This document shows, in pieces, positions 1 through 11,593 of a DNA stretch of 64,000 nt; position 1 is the stretch's first letter; every line of letters starts with the position of its first letter. The translations under genes were made by a program, and so were the position numbers. The notes beneath the pieces were generated by a model, which worked only from the letters and a program-made list of their open reading frames with translations, ran no database searches and had not been told where the DNA came from. This DNA comes from Heliocidaris tuberculata (taxonomy: Eukaryota; Echinodermata; Echinoidea; Camarodonta; Echinometridae), in assembly GCA_025618425.1 (NCBI GenBank), contig CM046838.1, positions 13,788,010 through 13,852,009 on the forward strand, read 5' to 3'.

Positions 1-136
<136 letters not shown>

Positions 137-594
137 AATCAAATATACCTTGCACTGAGAGGCTCCAGTTGAAATTATGGATTCTCTGAGGTGACTGGGA
201 TAGCACTATTTTCTGAGGGGCGCGGCCCCGAAGAAAATGGTAACTATTCCAGTCACCGAAGAATCCATAATTTTAATTGGTGCCTCGAAAAGAGTGCATG
301 GTATATTTGATATATATCCTACAAGAGTAAGCCTAGATAGATTAGAACAAATCAAAACTAAATGTAGAATCGGAGTAGACCTACATACACGTACACTGAG
401 AGGTTCGTCACGCACAAACATTATCGCGATACATTGTCGAGATATCGACAGCTTTGAAATATCCAGAAAAACAAAAAAGTGACGTCATAATATTTTTATA
501 TCGGAAAATATACGGAGGTCTGACGTCACGTGATATCGGTGCTTCTGACCGGGCCTACATGTTGTGATTATCATTTCATAATTCTTCTACTATA

Positions 595-1315
595 TATAGT
601 TGGGTGATGATGACACAGGTCATCATCCTCGATAAATATTGGGTGTGATGTATTCCCTCTTTCTCCACCACATTCGATTCCTGTGACTATATTTTCATTT
701 CAGTTTTGCAGAATTTCATTATAAAGGAAAGTTACCAACTGAACCCTCTAAATCCAGAATAATTACATGTACCAGTGTGTACTTTTAATCTAAATAATTT
801 TTCTGCATTGTGGCTTCGGAAAAAAAAAATCACCTCTAAATATATTTGGGGATGGTAACACATGCATGCCAACACCCCCCCCCCCTCCCCACTTCATTAA
901 AAAAATATATATACCTCCATATCACTCCCAGATCAACACCTATGTTGTATAATTTGAAGTAGATGGTTTTCACTTTCTGTGGTGTAAAAATATATCGGGA
1001 AAAATCAGAAGCCACAACAGCATTGTAGATAAATATTAATAAATTCTACAATATTGTACACAGATATATAACATTTATATTGAAATAAAGAATATATTAA
1101 AATAACATAAACAGATGTAATATATCAAATTATATTTGTCTACAACATAATATAGAAGGGTATATTTTCCACCACTTTTTTTTGTGTGGAGTGAGACCGG
1201 GGGGGGGGGGGGGATGTTTGTACACACCATCCCTAACCCGATTTTTTTTTTTTGGGGGGGGGGAGGATGCATACCCCCCTCCCCCCTTTCTACGCCCCTG
1301 ATGTGAACAATCATT
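595..1315 (+). mobile_element. Dispersed repeat element, ~0.72 kb, family unknown
   Basis: The stretch from the TGATGATGACACAGGTCATC end to the poly-G/poly-T stretch and 'CTACGCCCCTG' end is present as a diverged inverted copy at 51,588-52,305 and again in the right-hand duplicate at about 61,719-62,437. The shared boundaries in different contexts show that it is a mobile unit. It has no coding capacity. Short ORFs in it are proline/lysine runs made by the G and T homopolymers. Confidence 0.7.
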
Positions 1316-1519
1316 CAATCCTTAACCCTACCTAGCTATGCACATTCATGGCGTATCTCGAATTCAATAAAGGGGAGGGGACGGGATGCTCCCAAGACAG
1401 GCGTTAATTGTCCATTAAACATATCCATGCACATGTGACAGTATATTGAATCCTTTCATCATAACCCCAGACAGTAACGCATCCTCAACTGGTTCGAAAA
1501 GATTGGGCAAGAAAAGAAA

Positions 1520-1582
1520 CAAAACAAAAACAAAACAAAACAAAACAAAACAAAACAAAACAAAAAACAAAAGAAAAAACAA
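1520..1582. repeat. (CAAAA)n microsatellite
   Basis: About a dozen CAAAA-type units. The same array is at about 62,646-62,703 in the right duplicate. Confidence 0.9.
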
Positions 1583-2164
1583 TGTTCAAGCCCGGGTTTT
1601 TAAATCTCTCTTGAAAATTGAACAATTTAGGTCCATCTTCCTGTAATGCACTACAATTTGAATTTCGACATCCTCCACTTGTGCAGAAAGACACAATCTG
1701 CAATGTTTTGTGTGGGGCGTTTGTGTGCGCGCGCATGTGTGTGTGGATTTGTAGAAGGGACGGGTAGGGATGTGCGGCTAGCATAGACGTATTAGGTATA
1801 GTATTAAGGATTAAATGATTGTTTAAATCACTTATTGCTAATAGGCAGCGAACATGCAGTTACTGCCCGATAGGTACTTTGATCAAATTCAACAGTGAGG
1901 CATTTTTGAGCAAACCAATTAATGCGAGTTTTACAAAAGTATCCAGTACTCTCTCAAGCGTATACTGTCAATACTCATAGTGTCATCCCATGAAACAGAC
2001 CCTCACCCATAACATCATATTGATATTGTAAAATTATGATTTCGGAGAATATTTTCAAAGTGTGTACTTTTTTGTGTTACGCATGCACTGCAGTTCCTTT
2101 GGAAGGAGAAAAATGTTGTGACTATGAAGAAATTTGCACAAACATCACATCATTTTCTTGCTTA

Positions 2165-2235
2165 GAAATGACAGTGAATGACAATGTCATTGTCATTGAC
2201 ATTGTCATTGACAGTGCCATTCATTGTCATTTGAC
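2165..2235. repeat. Palindromic GACAATGTCATT cluster
   Basis: Repeated TGTCATTGACA-type units that are self-complementary and could fold. The right-hand duplicate (63,297-63,365) carries one extra unit, so the array is length-variable. Confidence 0.7.
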
Positions 2236-2795
2236 ATTTAAAATCCACTGTAAAATCATACTGGTGCGCGCATCATGGTGCGCACAATGCGCACACTATG
2301 AAAGCGTATAGGCGTATAAAGGTCAACTGCACTCGGCACCAAATTAATGACCTTCATCTGCACATGCGCAAATTTTTCATTACGAATTTGCTTATTATGA
2401 AGGGCTCTTATCATAAAATTTGGACGTTGAGTTTCAGATCCCAGTACAATTAATCTTTTTTGAGTAAGCAATGACAACAGATGGAATTGTTCATTATTTT
2501 CTCTTTCGAAGAATGACAAAATATGATTCACAGCTGTGCAAATCATGTCAGAAATGGAATCACAGTACTGTTAGCATGGTTAGTTTCATATTGAAGATAA
2601 ATCAACGAAATATTTGAATATAGCATTAGCGAACAAATCACAAGTCTCTTGATCACACATAATCAGAACCGAAAAGGCACTCAACAATGATATAATGCCC
2701 ATCTGGCTCTCAGCAGACATCTAAATGCATTCAAAAATACAATGAGAAAATTAAAGCAAGATAAATGACTACTACATGCTTCCACGAAATAATAC

Positions 2796-3025
2796 CTTGA
2801 GTTCATAATCTGCTCTCAATCCAGAAGAATTTGTGAGACTGAAGTTGCACATCACATTTTTGGATCCTTCCTGTCCCATATAGAGAGGCGATTTCTGTCC
2901 CTTCCAGGATTCCCCACGACATCTCTTCTGATCAGTGTCATAATACAGCGGAGTTTTACCCCCTCGAATTACGATGGTGACGTTCGTAGCGTCGATTTTT
3001 GCAGACAGTATATTAGGTGGACCAA
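2796..3025 (-). CDS. Cytokine receptor exon 4 (first half of domain 2), left copy
   Basis: This 230-nt exon encodes the first half of the second extracellular domain. It begins with GPPNIL, the usual start of a cytokine-receptor or fibronectin III domain. It has Cys-x(3)-Trp (CRGESW), then an NFSL strand with a Cys before it, and ends ADYELK. The acceptor is TTGACACAG and the donor GTATTA; the entry phase matches exon 3 (G|TT) and the exit phase is 0. The next exon of this gene copy would lie to the left of the window. An equivalent exon 5 is at 48,107-48,260 in the other copy and joins in frame. N-glycosylation sequons NVT, NFS and NSS are present. The residue before DYELK is Ala here and Glu in the copy at 63,921. 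Confidence 0.85.
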
Positions 3026-3497
3026 CTGTGTCAACAAAAGATTACAAAGCTTTGCCACTTCTGTCAGAATACTCTTGGGGGAATAATACAAAATACCCAT
3101 AATGTTCTATTTAAAAAAAAAAAGAAAAAAAAAGTGAATATTGTTTAACTCTGAGTAAGTCTTCGTAATAAATTGGTTAGTTGAGGGCTTGAGGCCATGG
3201 ACTACATGCTGGAATAGGGGAATAGTTGTTTTTATCAATACGTCTAGTTAGTACACAACCAAATCCATAATTAGCACTATACTGTTCTAATAAAAAAATA
3301 ACAGTACTTTATTAACAAATGCAGAATGCCACATGCTCCCTATGCATTGATGAATGTAATATGACAAAGGAATTTTCATATCTATTTTTGCTCTCTCATA
3401 ATTTTGTTTTAAGAGCTCTGTCAGCTTTTCCAGAAATAAATAGGCCTACATGTAACTCTCAACTTCCATGATTTCTTAATTTGTCCACGTCTCTTAC

Positions 3498-3646
3498 CTC
3501 GGGACGCATTACTGCACACCCAATATACCCAAGGTTTTCTGCCGTCTACTTCAAGTGTTACCTCTAAGTGATATAAAGGACAACTTTCATCTTCCAGCAG
3601 TTTTTCACCCAGGAAACAACTTGTAGCATTGGTGTAACAAAGGTTT
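3498..3646 (-). CDS. Cytokine receptor exon 3 (second half of domain 1)
   Basis: This 149-nt exon completes the N-terminal domain. It reads NLCYTNATSCFLG, then YHLEVTLEVDG and WVYWVCSNASR, with four cysteines and NAT and NAS sequons. Acceptor CTCCTTGTAG and donor GTAAGA are both good; the phases fit exon 2 (AA|A, Lys) and exon 4 (G|TT, Val). The alternating hydrophobic strand leading directly into GPP resembles the junction between the N-terminal Ig-like domain and the first cytokine-receptor domain of gp130-type receptors. That subfamily comparison is from memory, not from a search. Confidence 0.85.
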
Positions 3647-3957
3647 CTACAAGGAGATGGGTATGATGTGATGCCAGAGAAAAGAGATTGAAAAAAATAC
3701 ACACACACAAACGTCTTAGCATATATATGAAAACAAGAAGAAGAGAATCTTTAGATTTAGCATGATAATCAATGTGTTTGTGTTCTTTATTGTATGAAGT
3801 GATATTCTCTATAAATGAAAAGTGAAGACTAATATCATCATGCTGAAAATTCAGGTTTCATCCAAACAAAATGTCACAATTATAAACAAAATAATCACTA
3901 ATCCACATTTGCCATGTAAACACATTAAAATGTTAATCCAAATATAATAAGTCAGCA

Positions 3958-3959
<2 letters not shown>

Positions 3960-4014
<55 letters not shown>

Positions 4015-4051
4015 CATATATATATAGACACACACACACACACACACACAA
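3960..4051. repeat. (TA)n followed by (CA)n microsatellite
   Basis: About 65 bp of TA repeat, then about 22 bp of CA repeat, in the short intron between exons 2 and 3 and ending about 20 bp from the exon 2 donor. Confidence 0.95.
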
Positions 4052-4071
4052 TATGTGTAAAATATACTTAC

Positions 4072-4204
4072 TTGGAGTCTCTACCATATCCCTTTGTAAG
4101 GTTGTACATGCCAGTATAGTTTTCTACAGGTTCCCAAGCTGCTACAAAGTTAAGATCCCCAACATCAGTTATTATTGGGGAATAGCAGGCCCAAGCTATT
4201 TGAC
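4072..4204 (-). CDS. Cytokine receptor exon 2 (first half of domain 1)
   Basis: This 133-nt exon encodes the start of the mature receptor. It reads WACYSP, then LNFVAAWEP, with NYT and NLT sequons. The C-Y-x-S-P start and the NF-x-A strand resemble the Ig-like first domain of gp130/LIFR-type receptors. The classical Cys-x-Trp of cytokine-receptor domain 1 is not intact (Ala-Ala-Trp). The acceptor is CGTACGTCACAG and the donor GTAAGT. It joins signal exon 1 (G|GT, Gly) and exon 3 in phase. Intron 1, between 4,205 and 18,321, is about 14 kb and is filled with transposon remnants. Confidence 0.83.
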
Positions 4205-4336
4205 CTGTGACGTACGGAACAAATCAGAGAATTTAAACCTTCCTAATTTCAAAATGGAATATACAAATTTAAAACCCTTTTTTGATGTTTGATTAGCTAC
4301 TTGAGACCTCTAAAATAAATGAATACATTTTCACAT

Positions 4337-4791
4337 ATGCCCGTTGATTGATTGATTGATTGATTTTTATTTGCCAAGCCTCTGACATACAACAATAAAA
4401 GCATATCAGATCAAAATTATGTAAGCTTGAACAGGATAACCCACGAAAGCTCGAGAGCTTATTTCCAGTGGGGTCCCCAACATACAAAATTAATAAGTTA
4501 AATTTGTATTTTTTACAGACTGAGAAGGAAAAAAAAATATTAAGAATAATAACAATGATAACAACAACAACAATAATGATATATGTAATAATGATAAGAA
4601 GAAGAAGAAGAAGAAGAAGAAGATGAGGAGGAGAAGGAGCAAAAAGAATAATAAAGAATATGTTGAATCTCTAAAACGTACAAAAACAAAAGTATATACA
4701 AACTTAGACTTATTATATTATTATTATAGAATAATAACAATGATAACAACAACAACAATAATGATATATGTAATAATGATAATAATAATAA

Positions 4792-4822
<31 letters not shown>

Positions 4823-6530
4823 AAGATGAGGAGGAGAAGGAGCAAAAAGAATAATAAAGAATATGTTGAATCTCTAAAACGTACAAAAACAAAGGTATAT
4901 ACAAACTTAGACAGCATGAACCTGGCAGAGAAAAGAAAAGTGTTCTGTCTTCAGGCAATTTCAATCATATACCATGTCATTAGCTTCTCTCCTCTGACTC
5001 TCAAGTGATAGGTATTCCCTTAATTTCCTCTTAAAAAGAGCAAAGTTTTCTATTTCCTTTATATAATTAGGAAGGGTATTCCAATTGCGCTAGCCAACTC
5101 AATGCCTAAATACTTCACAGATTCTTTTCTCTGGATTACTTGATTATTGTGTGTCACTTTGAATTCAAATGACTTTTCAGAACTACTTTTAAAACAAAAC
5201 AAAATGCTTTCTGTTTTGCCCAAGTGTAAAGAAAGCTTATTATCAGTCATCCAATCGACACACGTAGACAGCTGTTCACTGAGCTTCTCCTCAAGATATT
5301 TTTGGATTAGGATTTGAATAGAGTAGTACGCTGTCATCAGCGTACAATAATAGTTTACAGTCTTTTATACAAATACACACATCATTGATATAACTTGTAA
5401 ATAGAATTGGGCCTAAAATGCTTCCCTGAGGAACACCGCATGTTATCGGCATTAGTTTGGAACGAATATCATGAATGGCCACTACTTGGTGTCGATTAGA
5501 CAAGTAGGATCTAAACCATTCTAAACTTGCCTTGTTAAAACCCATTATTTGTAACTTTTTCAACAAGACGCCATGATTAACTGTATCAAAAGCTTTTTGC
5601 AGATCAAGGAGCACCATACCAACAAAGCGCCCTTTGGAAGTTTCTGTCCTCAAATAATCAGTTAAATGAATTAGACATGTTTCAGTCGAATAGTCATGTC
5701 GAAAGCCAGATTGAAATTCATAAATTATATCATTTTCTTTGAAGTATTTTTCAATTTGAACACAGACCGATTTTTCCAGAATTTTTGATGCTACGCTAAA
5801 ACACTAATAGGTGTATAATTGCTTACATCAGTTTTATCTTTCTTTTTATAAAGTGGAGTCACTTTTGCTATTTTCATATCCTCAGGAAAAGTGCTCGTCA
5901 AGATAGATAGGTTCATTAAGTAACTTAAAGGCTTACATAAAACCTGCGCACCATTTTTCAGAAATTTAGCTGGAATCATGTCTAACCCAGTACTTTTTGA
6001 TACATTTAATTTATGTAACTCATTGAAAACAAATTGTTCACTGATTGGTGATAACTCGAAGCTGTTTTCAAGTTCACCTTTTCTTTCGTAAAACTCACGA
6101 ATACAATCATAGTCTGCGCTGAAAAGATTTTTACAAGGAGGGAGTTTGTCTACTAATTTGGCGGCCACATTTGTAAAATAAGAATTGAATTCATTAGCTA
6201 TGGCCATCTCATCATGACATAATTCCCCATCGATGGTAATGACAGATTCTTGTTCTTTTCTCTTCTTACATTTTAATCCTAAGTTTTTCAGATTCTGCCA
6301 AAGTCTTTTCGAATCTTGTTTATTTTCTTCTAATTTGTTTTGTAAGTATTCGATTTTAGCCTTTTTCACCTCTCTTTGGACCATATTTCATAATATTCTG
6401 TATCTTTTAGAGAGCGCCTCATCTTTTGCTCTTTTCCTCATTTTTTTGTATACTATATTTCTCTCTTGAATTAGGGAAAGAATATCTTTATTCACCCAAT
6501 TTTCGTTAACGAGGTTAAATTCTAATTAAT
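4337..6530 (-). mobile_element. Degraded, 5'-truncated non-LTR retrotransposon (LINE)
   Basis: On the minus strand, in order: the endonuclease-RT linker (NWVNKDILSLIQERN at about 6,500-6,450, then KAKIEYLQNKLE), a 197-residue ORF ending in the N-terminal RT core (6,384-5,791), a frame break, then RT motifs with DLQKAFDTVNH, GVPQGSILGP and the catalytic YADD (5,653-5,291). A third frame follows (5,337-5,059) with WMTDNKLSLHLGKTE and YLGIEL. Right after YLGIEL the sequence jumps to the C-terminal part, so about 150-200 residues are deleted. The 3' end is an (AATC)n tail at 4,337-4,365. The element is dead. Clade (Jockey/CR1-like) is uncertain. Confidence 0.88.
4543..4912. repeat. Two tandem copies of a ~170-185 bp unit with (AAG)n
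   Basis: Unit A (4,543-4,709) and unit B (4,728-4,912) share ATAACAATGATAACAACAAC, an AAG run, a GAGGAGGAGAAGGAG block and the same 60-bp end. Unit B has a longer AAG run. The pair sits in the 3' region of the LINE. The poly-Ser/Arg ORFs on both strands are artefacts of the AAG repeat. Confidence 0.85.
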
Positions 6531-6559
6531 ATGCGTTGTGACGTACGAGACCAGAGAAA

Positions 6560-7290
6560 AGTTTATTTTTTTAACCAAAATGGTCATTATTTAATATGTC
6601 TTGAATCTTTACGAGTAAGAATTTCAAATACCCTACCCTAAAACAGAATATAAAAAACGATCTTTATCATTCTCTGGAAATTCTTTATTTAATAAACTAC
6701 CATTATTTGTTCAAAACTGTAAGCCAACAGGTAATTTCAAAAAAACAATGTAAACATTTTTGTAACATGCTTTGAAGAACTATCTGGCTGTTAAAGATTA
6801 TTAATGTTTTTACTTGTTTGTGTATGTTTACCGTCCAGCGCCGACTTAATGGCAAACGAGGGCCTTGTGCTTTTTGGCATGGTTCTTGTGGGGTGGCCAC
6901 CCGATTCCACATGGATTGTTGTCGCAGGGATGCTATATATGTTAGCAATAGTTTCTTTTAAATGTTGCACTGTGCTGTCTCCTTTTGTGGTTTCGGATAG
7001 GTGCTCTCTTTTTTTTTTCTTTTTTTTTTTTTTTTTTTTGGGGGGGGGGGAGGGGGGGGGGGTGATGGAGTGGCGCACTTTGCTGGGCACCGGGCCCGTG
7101 TGCTCTGTTGGTTGGGTCTCAACGGTATCCTATGAATGTAATGATTCCATGTTTGATATTTTGTTTATATTATATTTTTGTGGAGGGCTCCGTTGTAAAG
7201 CAGTTACATAACGGAATCGAACTACCCTCCACTATTTTACTTGCCATAAATAAGACAAGGCTAAATAAATAAATAAATAATACATCAATC
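6560..7290 (+). mobile_element. LINE 3' fragment (RT C-terminus and 3' UTR)
   Basis: About 6,650-6,752 encodes SFSGNSLFNKLPLFVQNCK followed by GNFKKTM and a stop, the typical 'S-x-W-N-x-L-P ... FKK' end of LINE reverse transcriptases. The 3' UTR ends in (AAAT)n at 7,262-7,280. It contains poly-T/poly-G at 7,010-7,060. A 135-aa ORF over 6,804-7,211 is open by chance; I see no family in it. Confidence 0.7.
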
Positions 7291-7299
7291 CCACAACTA

Positions 7300-8155
7300 T
7301 TCAGGCTTAGAAACCACAAAGAAATAAGATATGCAGCATGTTACTGTCTAACAGATGCAAATCTGTATAGTCTGCGTATGACTTTATGTAATGTTATTAA
7401 TTATGAACTGGATTCAGTTGCAATATGAATTAAGGCTAACAAATTATCATTAAATCTAGAAAAAAAATTAAATGTTATTTAGTAATACTTTTAACGAACT
7501 ATATAGCTCGTCCGATTTTAGTAGATAATACAAAAATACACAAAGTGATTAAAACAAAAATTATTAGGCACTATAATAGGTAATAAACCTTCATGGAAGC
7601 GTCATATTGATCAGTCGATCAATCTCTACTGTTTCCAATTTTTTGTTTTTATAATATCTTTCATTGCTTTCTCTTCGATAAAAAGTGTGTTTTCACTGTT
7701 TTGTTATGTTTGCTTCGTTTATGATTTGTTTACTCCTCATGGCTATGTATCTGTTTTTTTTCCGCTTCACCTTCTATTTCCCCCTTTTCTACTCTTTCCC
7801 CTTTTCAAATTTTTCTTTCTTTGCCGTTTTTGTTTGTTGGCATGTTATGCATGATTGCCCAGTTTTTATATATTGCATAAATTATAATATACCTTTTACT
7901 AGGGACCAGCGCTTCTATAAGCTCTGCTTCTTTGCCGGCCTCATTTTTCATTCTCATTACTTTGATGTAGTCTTCACTGTTGTTAATCTTTTTCTTAAAA
8001 CTCAAACGTTAATGCTCTTTATTTTGCTTGCAATAATCGAAAATGTTTCGGCACTTAGTTTCGTTGTCAATTATTTTTATATTGTTAATTGCACAAAAGT
8101 TATTTTTATATGCTTTGAAAATGAAAATGAAATCAAATCAAATAAAATCTAAATC
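7300..8155 (+). mobile_element. LINE RT remnant with 3' UTR
   Basis: About 7,385-7,470 reads in broken frame as NVINYELDSVAI, then KANKLSLNLEK, and about 7,590-7,615 reads PSWKRHIDQ. These are the familiar RT segments after the catalytic motif. The rest is AT-rich 3' UTR ending in (ATCAA)n-like repeats at 8,118-8,150. A 155-aa Phe-rich ORF (7,685-8,152) lies in this 3' UTR and is most likely not a gene. Confidence 0.6.
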
Positions 8156-8214
8156 TGAAATCTGACTTACGGGACCTGTGATGTAGGGGATAATTTGTTC
8201 CAATGCAAAACGCA

Positions 8215-8580
8215 TTAGGCCAGGAGCCTGTCCCGAAATAGTCACCCCATTTGCATATGAGATTTGACCCCTTTAAGTTACTTAGACCATCCATGTCATT
8301 CACAAAAAGCTTCTCAGCTCGAACGAAGCCGCCGGGTTTATCCCCTGAGCCCCCTCCCCCCCCCCCCCCCCAGGGCCCCAACTCGGGTCGATTTCAAAAT
8401 ATATGCGCCAGAATTTGTTAGAAGAAAGTAGTATAACTAAATATTTTGTTGGGTTGTCAGTCGGCCCCTAAAAATTGGACAAAATTTTGTCAGAGGAAAG
8501 AGGTATGGGTGTACATTACAAAACTATAAAAACTGACAAAACTTCCATCCGGAAGGGGGTGTAACACGCCCCTGAAAAAA
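8215..8580 (+). repeat. Dispersed repeat; inverted partner at 10,555-10,862
   Basis: Begins GGAGCCTGTCCCGAAATAGT and continues through CATATGAGATTTGACCCC. The same sequence in the opposite orientation ends at about 10,860. Short fragments of the same terminus occur at 15,768-15,832 and 28,236-28,262, so this is a multi-copy family. Contains a C-run at 8,347-8,371. Confidence 0.75.
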
Positions 8581-8801
8581 ACACCAAAGTGCCCGTTGAA
8601 CCAAGCTTTGCTGCCCAAAATGTTCTGGATGTACAGAAAAACCATTTTTGGGCATTATAACCTTAATAACTCTAAAGTGTTTCATTCAACCTATAGGTTA
8701 AATTTGCTTAGTACAATATTGAATGTTGCAATTTTCTTGGGGTGCTATTTGGTGTTAAATGATCGTTTTAAAATTAAGTTATTAAATTGATACTAGCAGC
8801 G

Positions 8802-8822
8802 CCCGTGGAAAATCCACGGGAT
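8802..8822. repeat. Perfect short hairpin
   Basis: CCCGTGGA-AAA-TCCACGGG, with an 8-bp stem. No function can be assigned. Confidence 0.6.
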
Positions 8823-9063
8823 TCGAGCGCAAAAAAAATGTGAAAAATTAGTTTCAAATTTTGGTTTATTAAACTTATATTGAATTCAGCCACCCGCCCC
8901 CGCTATCTACGCCAATGCCTTAAGCATATGAATATACTCGATTAATTCTTCAACGGATATATGTAGAATCTTCTCATACGGTAAGATGAATTTATCATCA
9001 AATTTTAACTGCAGTAATAATAATTTTTTTAAAAGATGATAAGTAAACTGTTTCCAATCTTGA

Positions 9064-9580
9064 AATAAGCAGCTCTGTAAGGCATTTACTGCCGGACTCC
9101 TCCCCTGGAGTTCAGCCAGCCAACCCTTACAACAGCTCAGCCTCAGAGTGCTGGCGTTGCCGTGACAGAGTACCGGCTTTATATTGTAGAGAAGAATGCC
9201 ATTAGTTTTTAACTAATTACGGAGAAAATAGGGACAAACAAAGTCTACAAATACTATACTGCAACTTTTTTTGTTCTCAAGAATGTCATTCATGTCCAAA
9301 GTCAACCTTGGACATCTCCAAATAAGCTGCTCAGTTAGTCATTTACCCCTGGTCTCTCCGTGATCTCCTCCCCCGGAGTTCATATCACGCAGCCAAGGCT
9401 GCAGCGCTGATACTGCTCAGCTCACAGTGCAGCGCCGCCGTGATGGAGTCTAAAAAGAGAAGAACTCCATCAGTTGTTGACTAAATACAGAGAAAATAGG
9501 TCAAAGGAAGTCCGTAAATACAGTTTCTAACAGTTTTTTAGTTCTAAATAATATCACTCACGTCCAAAATCAACCTTAGA
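9064..9580. repeat. Degenerate tandem duplication, ~257-268 bp unit, two copies
   Basis: AATAAGC(A/T)GCTC at 9,064 and 9,321, CCTCCCC(T/C)GGAGTTCA, ACGGAGAAAATAGG/ACAGAGAAAATAGG and CAACCTT(G/A)GA recur in the same order. The copies are clearly diverged, so the duplication is old. No coding frame persists through it. Confidence 0.75.
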
Positions 9581-10333
9581 ATGTACGTAGTGCAGTGTAT
9601 TTGTAAGCTCGATCGGGAAACCATAGTGAACTATGTGTGTGTATAGTACATACAAATTGCATGCATGCGATATGCATCGTCGATCGCGTCCCATTGCATC
9701 GCAGTGCGTGGGTGCTGCTCCTATGGTGTAGTGATCACAAAGTGTACGATCAAACAATTGAATACATACCTACACATACCATCGAGCTCTATGGAGCCTG
9801 TGACACTATGGGACATACCCATGCCATAATTATTTTCTTACGGGGGTTCCCCCGGTAAGAGTAAGATTAGCAAGATGGCTAACGCGAGTCGTCTAACACG
9901 GGTCGCACAATGCAAGTTGATAATCATCGTGAACAACATTGTTCGTCACCTGCCATGCCGTGCCTGTGATGGGCCATATAAGGGAGGGTGCACGACTGAC
10001 AACACCGCCGTCGTGCAAGGGATCCATGCGGAAAGCAGCCGTTCCTTCGGCCTGCCCGTCCCCCCCCCCCAAATCTCCCCAAATCACGTTTAGGGACGTC
10101 GACGGCGACGACGGGGTCGGCGTGGCACGCGGAATACGGGAGACACGGGCCATGGAATTATGCCACCGATCCCGCGTAACGGCGAGGGCGGACACGGCGG
10201 AGGAAAAATGTTTTTGCGACCACAAAAAACGGTTTTGAGTATTAATATATAGATACTTGAGCGCTAGTTACTTTGGCAGCTCGGCTATAACCAGGGTAAT
10301 AATGTCTGTGAAAACTGTATTGCTTTATTAAAA
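9581..10333. other. CpG-rich stretch without a recognised gene
   Basis: Contains a near-perfect palindrome at about 9,836-9,860 (CTTACGGGGG-TT-CCCCCGGTAAG) and a GC-rich patch at 10,090-10,210 that is open in two frames on opposite strands. The predicted peptides match no family I know, and open frames are expected by chance in CpG-rich DNA. Confidence 0.4.
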
Positions 10334-10565
10334 GTAGTCAAATGACATTGTCAGAATTGTGTAAACACACCCATTGCCCATCTGCACCTGTTTGACAATA
10401 CATAATAGAGGAGCTTGCTAAGTATCTAGGCTATGTGGCTGCCATGCTGACCATTCATGTGCTAATTACACAAATTCCTTGCAAACTTTCTATTGATGCC
10501 TTGTCAAACAGGTGCAGATGGACAATGTGTGTGTTTATACAGTCCTGACAATATCAGCTGACTAC
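10334..10565. mobile_element. MITE with ~60-bp inverted repeats
   Basis: The ends are complementary: GTAGTCA ... GACATTGTCAG ... CATCTGCACCTGTTTGACAA on the left, and TTGTCAAACAGGTGCAGATG ... TGACTAC on the right. The spacer is about 95 bp with no coding capacity. It is a non-autonomous DNA transposon or a derived foldback. Confidence 0.8.
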
Positions 10566-10862
10566 ATTTGAGAATTTAGGAGCCGACTGACAACCCATCC
10601 CGACGGAAAATTTTGTCAGTTTTTGTGTTTTTGTAATGTACTGCATACACCTTCCTTCTGACAAAGTTTGGCGCATAATGTTAGATAGGTTGAAATCTAC
10701 CCGACTTGGGGGCCCATTTCGAGGGCTCTGCTGGGGGCCAAACCCGGCGGCTTCGCTCAAGCTGACATGCTTTTTGTGAATGACATGGATGGTGAAAAAA
10801 ATAACTTTAAGGCTCAAATCTCATATGTAAAATGGGGTGACTATTTCGGGACAGGCTCCCAG
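10555..10862 (-). repeat. Inverted copy of the 8,215-8,580 repeat
   Basis: Ends GTGACTATTTCGGGACAGGC, the complement of the terminus at 8,225. Matching internal pieces (AAACCCGGCGGCTTCG, TTTGTGAATGACATGGATGG) occur in reversed order relative to 8,215-8,580. Confidence 0.75.
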
Positions 10863-11593
10863 ACTACATGTAAACAAGTAAATTTCTGTAAACAAAAACT
10901 CGTTATTACTATGCTATGGAAAATTACTTGTCGTGATTTATATTAAAGTACACATTCAAAGAATATCACAAATATGATAAATAATGTATCACTAGAAACT
11001 GGCAAGTTATTAGATAGCAATCGTATCAGTTTAAAGTCAACTACATATCAGGTAATTAAACAATAATACAAATAAAACTACCTCCCAACATCTGCGATAT
11101 ACAAGCGCTTCGCCAAAAAAATAACAATGTTTCAATGACGTCAATAAAGGGAACAATCCTGTCCAAGCAGACGACGTCCCATAAAGAATGAACATAAGTG
11201 CAGTGCAGTTATTTCTCAAATTATAAAGAATTTAGTGTATTCAAACGTGCCCATATTTCACACCATTCTAAAATGGGAATGAAACAGATTCTGATTACTG
11301 AAATCTTTTGTTTGTAAATATATAGGATGAGGGTTAATGAACAATCAAAGAAACCACGCTTTCAAATTGAAAAGCCCGCTGAATGATTGCAAGGACGGTA
11401 TTTATCCCTCATTCAACGCCGAACGTCCAGCGGTGTATGCAGCTGTGAATGAAATGGCGTCTATTTTGTTTACAAGCAACTGATTCCTTTATTCTTGTAA
11501 TGCTTCATTTTCCATCCAAATAAACCCATGCACGGGGTTTAGAGTGAGGCAATATATGGATTAAACATAATAGACTAATGCGGGCAATTCCAG
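10863..11593. other. No gene or repeat recognised
   Basis: Unique-looking AT-rich sequence. No convincing splice-bounded ORF, RNA gene or inverted-repeat element was seen. Confidence 0.4.

Noticed and set aside
206..482. 71- and 81-aa overlapping ORFs, present again at 61,330-61,606
   Set aside because: They are duplicated only because the whole segment is. No family, splice sites or codon signal was seen.
4540..4964. Poly-Ser and poly-Arg ORFs on both strands
   Set aside because: Artefacts of the AAG microsatellite.
6804..7211. 135-aa plus-strand ORF
   Set aside because: It includes poly-Phe and poly-Gly from homopolymers and sits in a LINE 3' UTR.
7685..8152. 155-aa Phe-rich membrane-like protein
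   Set aside because: It lies in the AT-rich 3' UTR of a LINE remnant. Hydrophobic Phe/Leu codons follow from the T-richness, and no promoter or splice context is seen.
9939..10238. 99-aa ORF in CpG-rich DNA (and 110 aa on the other strand)
   Set aside because: Open on both strands because stop codons are rare in GC-rich DNA; no domain or splice sites.
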